From positions 496,001 to 560,000 of the forward strand of contig JADJTP010000003.1 of NCBI GenBank assembly GCA_016711095.1: DNA of 64,000 bases. The letters run 5' to 3'. Source of the DNA: Actinomycetales bacterium (lineage in GTDB: Bacteria > Actinomycetota > Actinomycetes > Actinomycetales > Dermatophilaceae). The notes under the pieces are model-generated. The model made no database searches. It was not told the DNA's origin and worked only from the letters and a program-made list of their open reading frames with translations. The first letter of the stretch is position 1. Every line of letters begins with the position of its first letter. This document shows positions 43,318 through 53,438 of this stretch, piece after piece. The translations under genes were made by a program, and so were the position numbers.

Positions 43318-44535
43318 TCGGGTCATAGCGCGGCACCCACACCCGCAGCCAGCCGGCTCCCGCCCAGGCGAGCAGGCCCATGACGACCGACGCCGCACCG
43401 AGGGACGCCACGGCGACGACGGCCGACACCACGGCCGGGCCGAGCGCCCAGCCGACGTCGCCCATCAGCCGCCACCCGCCCAGGAACTGCGCGCGACCCG
43501 CCGCCGGCGAGGCGTCCGCGCCGAGGGTCATGAGGATTCCTGAGCCGATCCCGTTGCCCACCCCCAGCAGGGTCGCGACGGCCACGAGCGACCACATCGA
43601 CCCGGCCAGCGGCACGAGCATCATCCCGCAGCCGAGGACGAGCATCGAGGGCACGGCGACGAAGACCCGCCCGAAACGGTCCATCGCCCACCCCGCGGGA
43701 TAGAACAGCAGCATGTCGGCGGCACCCGAGATCCCGAAGACGAGGCTCGTGGCCGCCGCGTCGAGCCCGATCGCCTCGGCCCACAGCGGCACGATGGCGT
43801 TACGAGCGGACCGAGTCGCGGCCACCGCCAGGACCCCGATTCCGAGGGTTGTGAGCACTCTGCGGTGCGTGCGCAGGACCTCCCCCACCCGCAAGGTGCG
43901 CTCCGGCGGCCGGGCATCGCGGGCAGCCTGACGGGCGGCTTGGCGGGCAGCCAGGTCACCGGTCATCGCGACGAGCACCGCGGCCATCATCGCGCCGACG
44001 ACCCCGACGGCATACGCGCCGGGTTTTCCCCACCGGGTGAGCACGACGGCCCCGATGAACGGCCCGATGAACAGCCCGACCCGATGCACCCCCCCAGCGT
44101 CGACAGCGCCCGGGCCCGCAGGTGTGGCACCACGGCCTCGGTGAGATAGGCGTGCCGGGCCAGGCCGAAGACCGAGCCCGCCAGGCCGACGGCCAGCACC
44201 GCCGACGCCAGGACCGCGACCGAGGTGGCGAGCGCGCAGCCGGCCATACCGACGGCCTCGGCCAGCGCGGCGGCGAGCAGGGCCCGGCGTTCGCCGATCC
44301 GGGCTGCGAGCGCGCCGGCAGGCAGGTCGCCCACCAGGGTGCCCACCCCGAGCAGCGCGACGACGAGAGCCGACGTGCCGACGCTGGCGCCGAAATCGCG
44401 GGCAGTCAGCGCAAGGATCGGCAGGACCGCGCCCGTGCCGATCGAGGCGAGGATGGTCGGCCCGTATGCCGCGAGCGCGATCGGCCGCAGGCTAGTGACC
44501 TGGGGTGCCTCGACCGATCCGCTGCCCTCGTCCAC
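43274..44535 (-). CDS. MFS drug-efflux-type transporter, one-base frameshift
   Basis: A 12-helix major facilitator of about 420 residues once repaired. The first frame covers helices 1-4 (IALAAYGPTILASIGTGAVLPILAL, the loop GALAARIGERRALL) up to ARALSTLGG. The rest (HRVGLFIGPFIGAVVL onward, and GWAMDRFGRVFVAVPSM) is in another frame. The slip is in the C7 run 44089-44095; one added base restores VHRVGLFIGP. GTG 44535 is the most likely start. The substrate is unknown; the family exports drugs or metabolites. Confidence 0.8.
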
Positions 44536-44909
44536 GGTCGCCCACTGTAGGCCGGGTGCGTCAGGCCGGCGATCAACCCGCGCCGAAAAAGTCTTGAACC
44601 AGGCGCCCGCGCGGCATACCGTCTGCGGTACACGAGAAGGGAGGTGGTCAGGTAGTGAGTTCCTATCGGACACGTGAGGTGGTTGCGCGGTAGCGCCTCC
44701 GTCCCCTGATCGGCGTCAGCCCTCCGCCAGCCGATCAGATCGGACGCGCGGCCGCAATCCCAGCAGTCGCCGCGGCCCGTGGGCAGGCACGTCTCGTCCA
44801 GCGTGCATGGCCTCGTCAGAAACCCCCGACCTTTCGTCGGTGGTCCCCGACGAAGCCTCCCCACGGGCCGTTCCCATGTCCTCCCATGGGCGCCCGGCCC
44901 GCCCGGCTC
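44536..44909. other. 374-bp stretch without a clear gene
   Basis: Upstream of the MFS gene and downstream of the oxidase gene. The + strand has an excellent AAGGGAGGT site (44637-44645) ahead of a 12-codon frame, GTG 44655 to TAG 44693, encoding SSYRTREVVAR after the start. The minus strand between about 44830 and 44700 can be read as a cysteine-rich segment (ETCLPTGRGDCWDCGRAS). Neither matches a family I know. A structured leader RNA or a very small protein is possible. Confidence 0.4.
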
Positions 44910-45629
44910 TCACGGTTGGCGGCGGCGGACCGTCCACCCGTCCGGGTCGTTGAGCGGCGGCAACGCCGCCGCAGACAACGCTGAGCCGGCCGTAATGGCC
45001 GCGGTGAAGACAATCCGGTCATGCAGCCGGCCGGAACGCCCGGCCCAGAACTCGACCTCCCACGGCCGCAGCCGGAAAACCTGCCCAGCTCGGCGGGACC
45101 GGCACGTCGTCGGCGCCGCCGCGGTCGGGGAACTGCGCGGCATACCGATCAGATTCCGCGAGCAACTCCTCGCGTGAGCCCACCGGTTCGGACTGGTGCG
45201 AGGCCCAGGCGGCGATCCGCGACCCCCACGGCCGCTGCCCGAAGTAGTCGACGAGCAGCGCCCCTCGATCGGCACGGCAAGCCCCCGGAAACGCACGACC
45301 CGGAAGAGCTCGGGCCACCCGAGCGACGCGGCGACCCGCGGGTTGTCGGCGATCTCGTGGGACTTCACCGACCCGCCGTCGGTGACGAATCCCGGGCCGG
45401 ACGCGTCGAAGAACCGTATGAGAACGGTACGCACGTTGGGCACCCCGGCGGCATCGACGGTCGCCAACTGCAGCGCCAGGCCCTCGGGCGATTCGGCGGC
45501 CCGCACCCCCTCGGCCTGAGCCTGGGCGATCCACAGCAGCAACTGTTCGTAGGGAGTCGGGGCGAGGTCACGCTCGTTGAGTCCCTCGCCGGTGTAGTCG
45601 ACGCGCGCCTGCTCGATATGGTCGCTCAC
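44910..45629 (-). CDS. pdxH: Pyridoxamine 5'-phosphate oxidase-like flavoprotein (PdxH), two one-base frameshifts
   Basis: PdxH oxidises pyridoxamine or pyridoxine 5'-phosphate to pyridoxal phosphate with FMN. The first frame (YTGEGLNERDLAPTPYEQLLLWI, VRTVLIRFFDASGPGFVTDG) runs to VPIEG. There the C4 run 45261-45264 lacks a base, and ALLVDYFGQRPWGSRIAAWAS continues in a second frame. Near the end, the A4 run 45076-45079 has one base too many, and FRLRPWEVEFWAGRSGRLHDR returns to the first frame. The two slips cancel, giving 239 residues with FMN and PLP segments complete. GTG 45629 is the start. The gene is probably functional in the organism. Confidence 0.85.
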   Translation of the reverse strand: MSDHIEQARVDYTGEGLNERDLAPTPYEQLLLWIAQAQAEGVRAAESPEGLALQLATVDAAGVPNVRTVLIRFFDASGPGFVTDGGSVKSHEIADNPRVAASLGWPELFRVVRFRGLAVPIEGRCSSTTSGSGRGGRGSPPGPRTSPNRWAHARSCSRNLIGMPRSSPTAAAPTTCRSRRAGQVFRLRPWEVEFWAGRSGRLHDRIVFTAAITAGSALSAAALPPLNDPDGWTVRRRQP

Positions 45630-45693
45630 ACCTGCGAGCGTAGGCTTCCCCCGACGTGAACACCACGACGGGACACGGTGAGAGGGCAGGTAC

Positions 45694-46101
45694 ATGGCGG
45701 CAGGCAAGATCGTCGGGTATGCCGTGAAGTACGGCGTGAAGTACGGCCCGCACCTCGTCGTCGCGGCCAAGACGCTCAGAGAACCGGCGACGGCATACGC
45801 GAAGAAGAAGTTGGCCGCACAGCAGGCCCGGCGGGCGGCCCACGCGGAGGCTCTCACACTGCAGGGCGGCACGGTGCTGCGGGTCGTCCACGCGGGCGAG
45901 CCGGTCTGGGTCGTCTACAGCGGCGAGACAGCGCTCGCGGCATACCCGGCGGTCGCGCCTGTCGCCCAACTCGTCGAGCGAGCCGACCTCAGCCTGCGGG
46001 TCGTCCCCGAACCACCCGCCTCCCCCCGAGACCGGATCAGCGCCGCGGGTGGGCAGGTCGCCACGACCGCCCGGTCCGCGCTGCGTCGGAGCCGCCGATG
46101 A
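45694..46101 (+). CDS. Conserved-looking small basic protein of unknown function
   Basis: A 135-residue protein. It starts AAGKIVGYAVKYGVKYGPHLVVAAKTL, an amphipathic helical region, then a Lys/Arg/Ala/Gln-rich helix (AYAKKKLAAQQARRAAHAEA) and a compact strand-rich part, GGTVLRVVHAGEPVWVVYSGETALAAYP. I do not recognise it. It carries three GTATGCCG words within 230 bp. Its stop overlaps the citrate synthase ATG (ATGA), so the two are co-translated, which supports a real gene. Secretion or membrane anchoring is not evident. Confidence 0.6.
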   Translation: MAAGKIVGYAVKYGVKYGPHLVVAAKTLREPATAYAKKKLAAQQARRAAHAEALTLQGGTVLRVVHAGEPVWVVYSGETALAAYPAVAPVAQLVERADLSLRVVPEPPASPRDRISAAGGQVATTARSALRRSRR

Positions 46102-47240
46102 CCACGCAGCCGCTCGCCACTCCCGAGGAGCGTTTCGTGCCCGGGCTGGAGGGCATCGTCGCCTGCGAGACCGAGATCTCCGAGCCCGACGCCGAAGGCA
46201 GCGCGCTGCGCTATCGGGGCATCGACATCGAAGACCTCGTCGACAAGGTGTCCTTCGGTCAAGTGTGGGGGCTGCTGGTCGACGGAGCGTTCGAGCCCGG
46301 CCTGCCGCCGGCCGAGCCGTTCCCGCTGCCCGTACACTCCGGCGACGTGCGCGTCGACGTGCAGTCGGCGCTGGCGCAACTCGCCCCGATCTGGGGCTTC
46401 CGGCCGCTGTTCGACATCGACGCCGACGAAGCGCGCGAAAACCTGGCTCGGGCCGCGGTCATGGCACTGTCGTTCGTCGGGCAGTCGGCCCGCGGCGTGC
46501 ACAAGCCGATGGTGCCCCAGCGCGAGGTCGACAAGGCCCGCACGATCGTCGAGCGGTTCATGATCCGCTGGCGCGGCGAGCCCGATCCGCGGCACGTCGA
46601 GGCGGTTGACGCCTATTGGGTCGCCGCCGCCGAGCACGGGCTGAACGCCTCGACGTTCACCGCGCGGGTCATCGCCTCGACCGGGGCCGACGTGGCCGCC
46701 TGCCTGTCCGGCGCCGTCGGCGCCATGAGCGGTCCCTTGCACGGCGGGGCCCCGGCGCGGGTGCTACACATGCTCGAGGCCGTCGAAAAGGTCGGCGACG
46801 CACCGGCATACGTGCGCAGTGTCCTGGACCGTGGCGAGCGGCTCATGGGTTTCGGACACCGGGTCTACCGAGCCGAAGACCCTCGAGTGCGGGTGCTGCG
46901 GGCCACCTGCGAACGATTGGGGGCCCCTCGGTTCGAGGTGGCGCATGCCTTGGAGGAGGCTGCCCTCGCGGAGTTGCGCGAGCGGCGGCCCGACCGCGCT
47001 CTCGAGACCAACTCGGAGTTCTGGGCCGCCGTGGTGCTGGACTACGCGCAGGTGCCGCCGTCGATGTTCACACCGATGTTCACGTGTGCGCGGACCGCCG
47101 GCTGGTCCGCGCACATTCTTGAGCAGAAGCGCACCGGGCGGCTGATCCGGCCCTCGGCTCGCTATGTCGGGGCCTCTCACCGCGGCCCCGAGGCGGTGCC
47201 GGGGTGGCCCCGGCACATCGACCCGCACGAGGTGCGCTGA
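46098..47240 (+). CDS. Citrate synthase (second-type, CitA-like)
   Basis: A 380-residue citrate synthase condensing acetyl-CoA and oxaloacetate. Motifs: VPGLEGIVACETEISEPD and LRYRGIDIEDL at the N-terminus, the catalytic-His segment LSGAVGAMSGPLHGGAPARVL, the second-His loop LMGFGHRVYRAEDPRV, and ETNSEFWAAVVLDYAQVPPSMFTPMFTCARTAGW with the closing Arg. Length and motifs fit the short actinobacterial CitA/Cit2 type rather than the longer hexameric enzyme. A main-type synthase probably lies elsewhere. It overlaps the preceding small gene by 4 bp and is immediately convergent with the RHH-like gene. Confidence 0.88.
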   Translation: MTTQPLATPEERFVPGLEGIVACETEISEPDAEGSALRYRGIDIEDLVDKVSFGQVWGLLVDGAFEPGLPPAEPFPLPVHSGDVRVDVQSALAQLAPIWGFRPLFDIDADEARENLARAAVMALSFVGQSARGVHKPMVPQREVDKARTIVERFMIRWRGEPDPRHVEAVDAYWVAAAEHGLNASTFTARVIASTGADVAACLSGAVGAMSGPLHGGAPARVLHMLEAVEKVGDAPAYVRSVLDRGERLMGFGHRVYRAEDPRVRVLRATCERLGAPRFEVAHALEEAALAELRERRPDRALETNSEFWAAVVLDYAQVPPSMFTPMFTCARTAGWSAHILEQKRTGRLIRPSARYVGASHRGPEAVPGWPRHIDPHEVR

Positions 47241-47954
47241 TCAGAGCTGCGGGCCCTCGGTCCTGAGCTTGTCGACCTCGGCCATCTTGGCCCGCAGGTC
47301 GGCGAGCCAGGACTCGCTGTGTTGACCGACGAGGGCGACCGCCCAGCCGAGCGCCTCGGAGCGCGAGCGAGCCACGCCGGCGTCGACGAGCGTGTCGAGG
47401 ACCTGCCGCTGCGGCTGACGCAGCCTGGTCATGACCGGAACGGCCAGGTGGGTGAACAGGACACGGCGCTCGCCGATGCTGGCGCCCCAGCCCACCTTGC
47501 GGCCGTAGCGGGCCTGCGCCTCCAACGCGATGGCGATCCGCTGTTCGCGGGTCTGCTCGCGAAACCGGCTGATCCGGCCCTCGGCCGCCGCGGGGCTGTC
47601 GCTCTGGCCGTCAACTGGAGGGAGTTCGCCGACGACGAGGATCTCCTCGCGATCGACGCTCACCTGGGGGGAGCCGGTGAACCAGTCAGCAGGCAGCCGT
47701 CCGGCGAACCAGTCTGCGGCGTCGTCGGCGGCGGGGAGGTCGGCTTGCTGCCAGCCACCGGGCCGGCCGAAGGGGCCCGGGCCACGACCACCAGGGCCGA
47801 ATGCGCCACGGCCGCCAGGACCGCCGGGACCGCCAGGGCTGCGCCCGCCGAATCCGCGCGGGCCTCTTCCACGGCGCCGGCCCTCGCCGGTGTCGGGAGC
47901 GTCGGCGTCCTGAGGGTTGGCTTGCGAGTCATGGGAGTGATGTTGGGGATGCAT
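47241..47954 (-). CDS. Gly-rich protein with C-terminal ribbon-helix-helix-like region
   Basis: A 237-residue protein. The N-terminal 65 residues are His/Gly/Arg/Pro-rich (PGGPGGPGGRGAFGPGG) and disordered; a middle linker follows; the C-terminal 110 residues are ordered. LDTLVDAGVARSRSEALGWAVALV looks like the helices of a ribbon-helix-helix DNA-binding unit, and the end (SWLADLRAKMAEVDKL) is helical. It may be a transcription factor. An AGAGAGG site precedes the ATG, and an AT-rich direct repeat (ATTACA twice, 8 bp apart, 47978-47991) lies in the leader, perhaps its own operator. The family is not known to me. Confidence 0.65.
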   Translation of the reverse strand: MHPQHHSHDSQANPQDADAPDTGEGRRRGRGPRGFGGRSPGGPGGPGGRGAFGPGGRGPGPFGRPGGWQQADLPAADDAADWFAGRLPADWFTGSPQVSVDREEILVVGELPPVDGQSDSPAAAEGRISRFREQTREQRIAIALEAQARYGRKVGWGASIGERRVLFTHLAVPVMTRLRQPQRQVLDTLVDAGVARSRSEALGWAVALVGQHSESWLADLRAKMAEVDKLRTEGPQL

Positions 47955-47977
47955 GTTGTGATTCCTCTCTTGCAGTG

Positions 47978-47991
47978 ATTACAACATTACA
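47978..47991. promoter_or_regulatory. Direct repeat ATTACA, 8-bp spacing, between the RHH-like gene and serC
   Basis: ATTACA occurs at 47978-47983 and 47986-47991 in the short, unusually AT-rich region upstream of the minus-strand gene. Such paired hexamers are typical ribbon-helix-helix operators, but no direct evidence links them. Confidence 0.4.
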
Positions 47992-48159
47992 TCCATCGTA
48001 ACGGCGCGGCGGCGAGGAATGTTCCCGGCGCGGCGAGCGAGCTCCGACGTCCACGCACTGGACCCGCCGACGCACGCCACGAGGCCGGTTGGGAGACTGA
48101 ACCACGTGCGCCACCCCGGCCCAGGCGTGTCAACCCCGGCACCGACGAAGGTGAAGATC

Positions 48160-49296
48160 GTGACCGACCAGTCCACCCCCCTCGCCATCCCCGACGACCT
48201 GCGACCCGTCGACGGGCGGTTCGGCAGCGGCCCGAGCAAGGTCCGCCCCGAACAGATCACCCGGCTGCAGCAACTCGGCACCTCAGTGCTGGGCACCTCG
48301 CACCGCCAGTCGCCTGTCAAGTCCTTGGTCGGCGACGTCCGCGAGGGCCTCCGCTCCCTCTTCACCCTTCCGGACGGCTACGAGATCATCCTCGGCAACG
48401 GCGGCTCGACGGCGTTCTGGGACATCGCGGCCTTCGGGCTGATCCGAGAGAAGGCCCAGCACCTGGCATTCGGCGAGTTCTCCAGCAAGTTCGCTTCGGT
48501 GACCGACGGCGCGCCCTTCCTCGGCAGCTCGACGATCATCAAGTCCGCACCCGGCACCCTCGCGAGCCCCGTGGCCGAAGCGGGCGCCGACGTCTACGCC
48601 TGGCCGCACAACGAGACCTCGACCGGCGTCATGGCTCCGGTCCGGCGGGTCGACGGCGCCGATGAGGACGCTCTCGTGCTCATCGACGCCACCTCGGGCG
48701 CCGGCGGTCTACCGGTCGACATGAGCCAGGCCGACGTCTACTACTTCGCTCCCCAGAAGTGCTTCGCCTCCGATGGCGGGCTGTGGCTGGCTGCCTTCTC
48801 CCCCGCCGCTCTGGCCCGGGTCCAGCAGATCGCCGCCACCGGCCGGTGGGTGCCGGACTTCTTGTCGCTGCCCACGGCCATCGACAACTCCCGCAAGAAC
48901 CAGACCTACAACACCCCAGCCGTCGCCACCCTCGCCATGCTCGCCGCCCAGCTCGACTGGATGAACAGCAACGGCGGGCTCGCCTTCACGACCGGGCGCA
49001 CCGCCGACTCCTGCTCGCGGCTCTACGACTGGGCGGAGCGCACGGCATACACGACGCCGTTCGTCACCGACCCAGCCGCGCGCTCACAGGTCGTCGGCAC
49101 GATCGACTTCGATGACACCGTCGACGCTGCGGCAGTTGCAAAGGTGCTGCGCGCCAACGGAGTCGTCGATGTCGAGCCGTACCGCAAGCTCGGTCGCAAC
49201 CAGCTGCGGGTCGCGATGTTCCCCGCCGTCGACCCCGAGGACGTGTCGGCGCTCACCGCGTGTATCGACTGGGTGGTGGGTCGCCTTTCCGACTGA
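48160..49296 (+). CDS. serC: Phosphoserine aminotransferase
   Basis: A 378-residue PLP enzyme (actinobacterial-type SerC) making 3-phosphoserine from 3-phosphohydroxypyruvate and glutamate, the second step of serine synthesis; it can also act in B6 synthesis. Motifs: RFGSGPSKVRPEQ at the start, LGTSHRQSPVK, ILGNGGSTAFWDIAAFGL (PLP phosphate grip), YAWPHNETSTGVM, LVLIDATSGAGG, and the Schiff-base lysine in YYFAPQKCFASDGG. GTG 48160 is the best start, with an AAGGTGA site about 6 nt upstream; the longer frame begins in promoter DNA. Confidence 0.93.
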   Translation: MTDQSTPLAIPDDLRPVDGRFGSGPSKVRPEQITRLQQLGTSVLGTSHRQSPVKSLVGDVREGLRSLFTLPDGYEIILGNGGSTAFWDIAAFGLIREKAQHLAFGEFSSKFASVTDGAPFLGSSTIIKSAPGTLASPVAEAGADVYAWPHNETSTGVMAPVRRVDGADEDALVLIDATSGAGGLPVDMSQADVYYFAPQKCFASDGGLWLAAFSPAALARVQQIAATGRWVPDFLSLPTAIDNSRKNQTYNTPAVATLAMLAAQLDWMNSNGGLAFTTGRTADSCSRLYDWAERTAYTTPFVTDPAARSQVVGTIDFDDTVDAAAVAKVLRANGVVDVEPYRKLGRNQLRVAMFPAVDPEDVSALTACIDWVVGRLSD

Positions 49297-49313
49297 TCGG
49301 GTATGCCGCCCGC

Positions 49314-49400
49314 TCAGCGCGTGAGGGCGGCGAACACCCCGACAACGATGAGTACAGCCAGCACGACCAGGGTCAATCGATGCCGGAAGCGCACGTTCAT
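49314..49400 (-). CDS. 28-residue membrane peptide coupled to the MFS gene
   Basis: ATG at 49400-49398 overlaps the MFS stop (49399-49397) as ATGA, and the frame ends with TGA at 49314. The peptide has a basic start (NVRFRHRLT) and a single hydrophobic helix LVVLAVLIVVGVFAALTR. The overlap and clean hydrophobic profile suggest a true translationally coupled small membrane protein, possibly a partner of the transporter. It is unknown in function. Confidence 0.55.
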   Translation of the reverse strand: MNVRFRHRLTLVVLAVLIVVGVFAALTR

Positions 49401-50716
49401 TTGGTGACCTCCGGGTCTGAGCCACTGGTCGTCCCGACGGGGTCGCGCATCACGACCCACCTCGGATGCCGGTCCCGTCGATAGCTCACTCGGACATTCT
49501 CCCTGCCGGCCAGCCATGCCCCGACGATGACGAGGGTGAGCCCCACGGCGATCGACCCGACGGCGATGGTCCAGCGGGGACCGGCCCAGTCCCCGAGACG
49601 ACCGATGAGCGGGGCGCCGAGCGGGGTGCCGCCCATGAAGATCGCCATGTAGAGGGCCACGACCCGTCCACGCATGACCGGGTCGACGGCCAGCTGGACG
49701 AAGGCGTTCGCCGTCGTCAGGGCCGTCAGCGCGGTCATCCCGCAGGGCACCAAGGCGACGGCGAACACGGCATACGTGGGGGCCAGGGCCGCGCACGCGC
49801 TGGCCACGGTGAAGCCCCCGAGCGCCACCAGCAGCACCCGCAGCCGCGGCCGGGCCCGGCGCGCCGACAGCAGTGCCGCCGCCAACGAGCCGATCGCCAT
49901 GACCGAGCCGAGCACCCCGAACTCCGTCGGCCCCTTCTCGAAGACCCGGGTGGCCATCAGGGCGGTGGTCATCTGGAAGTTCATCCCGAACGTGCCGAGC
50001 ACGAAGACGAGCACCATGACCAGCTTGATGTCCGGCCGCCCCCGGACGTAGGCGATGCCCTCACGGATCTTGCCCTTGCCCCGCGCCAACGGCGCCGGCT
50101 GCAGCTCGCCACGGCGCATCGCCGCCAACGCCAGCAGCATCATGACGAAGGACCCCGCGTTGGCCAGCATCGCCACCCCCGTCCCGTATGCCGCGATGAG
50201 CAGTCCCGCGACGCCCGGCCCGAGCAGGCGCCCGGCGTTGAACGAGGCGCTGTTGAGCGCGACGGCATTGGTGAGGTGATCCGGGCCAACCATCTCCCCG
50301 ACGAAGGTCTGCCGGGCCGGATTGTCGAGGGCCTGAGCCACGCCCTGCACGGCCGCGAGGACGAAGACCTGCCAGAGCTGCACCCGACCGGTCAGGGTGA
50401 GCCAGGCGAGCAGTGCGGCGGTCGCCATGAGGGTCGACTGGGTGACGAGCAGGATCCGGCGTTTGGGGAAGCGGTCAGCGAGGGCGCCCGCCCAGGGAGC
50501 CAGGACGAGGAAGGGCAGGAACTGCAGGCCGGTGGCCAGGCCCAGCGCGGTGGACGAGTAGTCCGTCAGCTCAGTCAGGACCAGCCAGTCCTGGGCGACC
50601 CTGCCCATCCAGGTGCCGGTGTTGGAGATGAGGCCGCCGACGGCATACAGGCGGTAGTTGTGCAGGTGCAGCGAACTGAACATCGCTGCGGCAGCCATCC
50701 CGCCATCTTGCCCCAC
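49397..50716 (-). CDS. MFS transporter, EntS-like (MFS_3)
   Basis: A 439-residue twelve-helix exporter of the MFS_3 group that includes EntS and macrolide exporters. It has SSLHLHNYRLYAVGGLISNTG at the start, then WAGALADRFPKRRILLVTQ (the intracellular loop motif), NPARQTFVGEMVGPDHLTNAVALNSASFNAGRLLGP (family signature), and a C-terminal cytosolic tail rich in Arg/Asp. Substrates in the family range from siderophores to antibiotics. ATG 50716 or 50698 are possible starts. A downstream small membrane peptide is overlapped. Confidence 0.85.
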   Translation of the reverse strand: MGQDGGMAAAAMFSSLHLHNYRLYAVGGLISNTGTWMGRVAQDWLVLTELTDYSSTALGLATGLQFLPFLVLAPWAGALADRFPKRRILLVTQSTLMATAALLAWLTLTGRVQLWQVFVLAAVQGVAQALDNPARQTFVGEMVGPDHLTNAVALNSASFNAGRLLGPGVAGLLIAAYGTGVAMLANAGSFVMMLLALAAMRRGELQPAPLARGKGKIREGIAYVRGRPDIKLVMVLVFVLGTFGMNFQMTTALMATRVFEKGPTEFGVLGSVMAIGSLAAALLSARRARPRLRVLLVALGGFTVASACAALAPTYAVFAVALVPCGMTALTALTTANAFVQLAVDPVMRGRVVALYMAIFMGGTPLGAPLIGRLGDWAGPRWTIAVGSIAVGLTLVIVGAWLAGRENVRVSYRRDRHPRWVVMRDPVGTTSGSDPEVTK

Positions 50717-50757
50717 GACGTGCGCCGACGCCCTTCACCAACGCCCGGACCCAGCAG

Positions 50758-50785
50758 TGCGCCGGAGCCCGGAGGCTCCGGCGCA
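50758..50785. terminator. Terminator hairpin between the purine permease and MFS genes
   Basis: TGCGCCGGAGCC (50758-50769) pairs with GGCTCCGGCGCA (50774-50785), a 12-bp stem and CGGA tetraloop, lying 22 bp past the stop of the minus-strand purine permease gene. Confidence 0.8.
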
Positions 50786-50807
50786 CCGGGTGGACGCGCT
50801 CTGACGC

Positions 50808-52304
<1,497 letters not shown>

Positions 52305-52336
52305 GGCGCCAAGGCTAGCGGCGGCGTGTTACGCCC

Positions 52337-52385
52337 GCGTGACGCACCCCTACCAGTCGGCGCGTGACGCACCCCCGACCAGTCG
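52337..52385. repeat. Tandem near-identical 25-bp repeat upstream of the purine permease
   Basis: GCGTGACGCACCCCTACCAG begins at 52337 and a near copy (GCGTGACGCACCCCCGACCAG) begins at 52362. TGACGCACCCC recurs near 53947 before another gene. The copies lie in the permease leader and may be regulator sites or a simple duplication. Confidence 0.7.
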
Positions 52386-52452
52386 CGCCGGCCGAAGGGA
52401 CTCCGCACGGCGGGCACCGGCTGGCACCGGCTCGGCGGGCTACGCTGCTGAG

Positions 52453-52716
52453 GTGACCGACGCGACCCGCCCCGTCCAGGTGCCGAGCCTGCGCATCGCC
52501 GACGCGGGCCTGGCGCTGTGGGCGGTTGCCCTCCTCGTCGTGCTCGCGGTCCCGGACCTGCGGACGGGCGATCGGGCGTGGTGGCCGTGGACCTGCGTCG
52601 CCGGGCTGCTGCTCGGTGTCCTGGCCCGGCTGTATCTGCGCCGTGGTCGCGGCAATGCCGCCGCTGCGGTCCTCAGCAGCGGGGCTCAGTCGGGCGAGAC
52701 GAGCTCGACCCGGTAG
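52453..52716 (+). CDS. DUF2530 two-helix membrane protein
   Basis: An 87-residue protein with two membrane helices (GLALWAVALLVVLAVP and WPWTCVAGLLLGVLARLYL). The topology and neighbourhood (DUF3027, cold shock) match actinobacterial DUF2530. A TACGCT box (52441-52446) ends 6 nt before the GTG start, suggesting a leaderless transcript. The 3' end overlaps the convergent DUF3027 gene by 31 bp. Function is unknown. Confidence 0.75.
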   Translation: MTDATRPVQVPSLRIADAGLALWAVALLVVLAVPDLRTGDRAWWPWTCVAGLLLGVLARLYLRRGRGNAAAAVLSSGAQSGETSSTR

Positions 52717-53438
52717 TCATCGAGAATCGGCTCACCGATCCCCGGCGAGACGACAACCTCGACGTCGACCTCCGAGTGGGCACCACAGCCGTGATCGAGG
52801 CTGACAACAGTGCCGTCGGACGGAGACCACTCGTTGGCGCACACCCCGAAGCTGCGACGCAACGCTCCCGCCAACGCCACGAAGTAGCCGCAGGTCAGGC
52901 AGTGCTCGGAGGCTTTCTCGGCGACTTCCGCGCGCGGGCCATGTGCGCCGGCATACCAGCGCTCGGCAGCGGCCAGCCGTCCGTCGGGCGAGAGGACGCG
53001 TTTGCGACCCAAACCGAGCTCCGTGATAGCCACTTGGTCGACCTCGTCGTCGCCGGTGGACTCGAAGCCGGGCTGCAGGTTGGGGTCGAGCTCGCGATAA
53101 GGCAGCACATCGCCGGCACCGACATCTCCGGGAGCGATGCGCGCGGCATACGGGAGCCACTCCGGCGCGAGGATCGCATCGGCGCCGGGCACGAGGGAGG
53201 TCTCGCAGACCGTCGCGTGCTTCTGCCGCGGCGCGCGCGCGAGGCTCACCGACCACTGCCACCCCCGGTATGCCGTGCTCGTGCACTCGAAGAAGTGCGT
53301 CGCCAGGCGCTTGGCCCCCATGTCCACATGCGTGAACTCGCCGACGGCCCCAGGCTCGGCCACAGCTACAGCGGCCTCACGGGCCAGCTCGACGGCGGCC
53401 GGACCGGTGAGCGTGGCGTCCGTTGTGAACTCCGACAT
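52686..53438 (-). CDS. DUF3027 family protein
   Basis: A 250-residue soluble protein found across Actinobacteria next to a cold-shock gene. Typical segments are FECTSTAYRGWQWSVSLARAPRQ, the DPNLQPGFE stretch, LSPDGRLAAAERWYAG and a cysteine-rich C-terminal third (HCLTCGYFVAL, GVCANEWSPSDG, DHGCGAHSE) that may bind zinc. The role is unknown. The ATG start shares one base with the stop of the upstream cold-shock gene, so the two are coupled. Confidence 0.85.
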   Translation of the reverse strand: MSEFTTDATLTGPAAVELAREAAVAVAEPGAVGEFTHVDMGAKRLATHFFECTSTAYRGWQWSVSLARAPRQKHATVCETSLVPGADAILAPEWLPYAARIAPGDVGAGDVLPYRELDPNLQPGFESTGDDEVDQVAITELGLGRKRVLSPDGRLAAAERWYAGAHGPRAEVAEKASEHCLTCGYFVALAGALRRSFGVCANEWSPSDGTVVSLDHGCGAHSEVDVEVVVSPGIGEPILDDYRVELVSPD

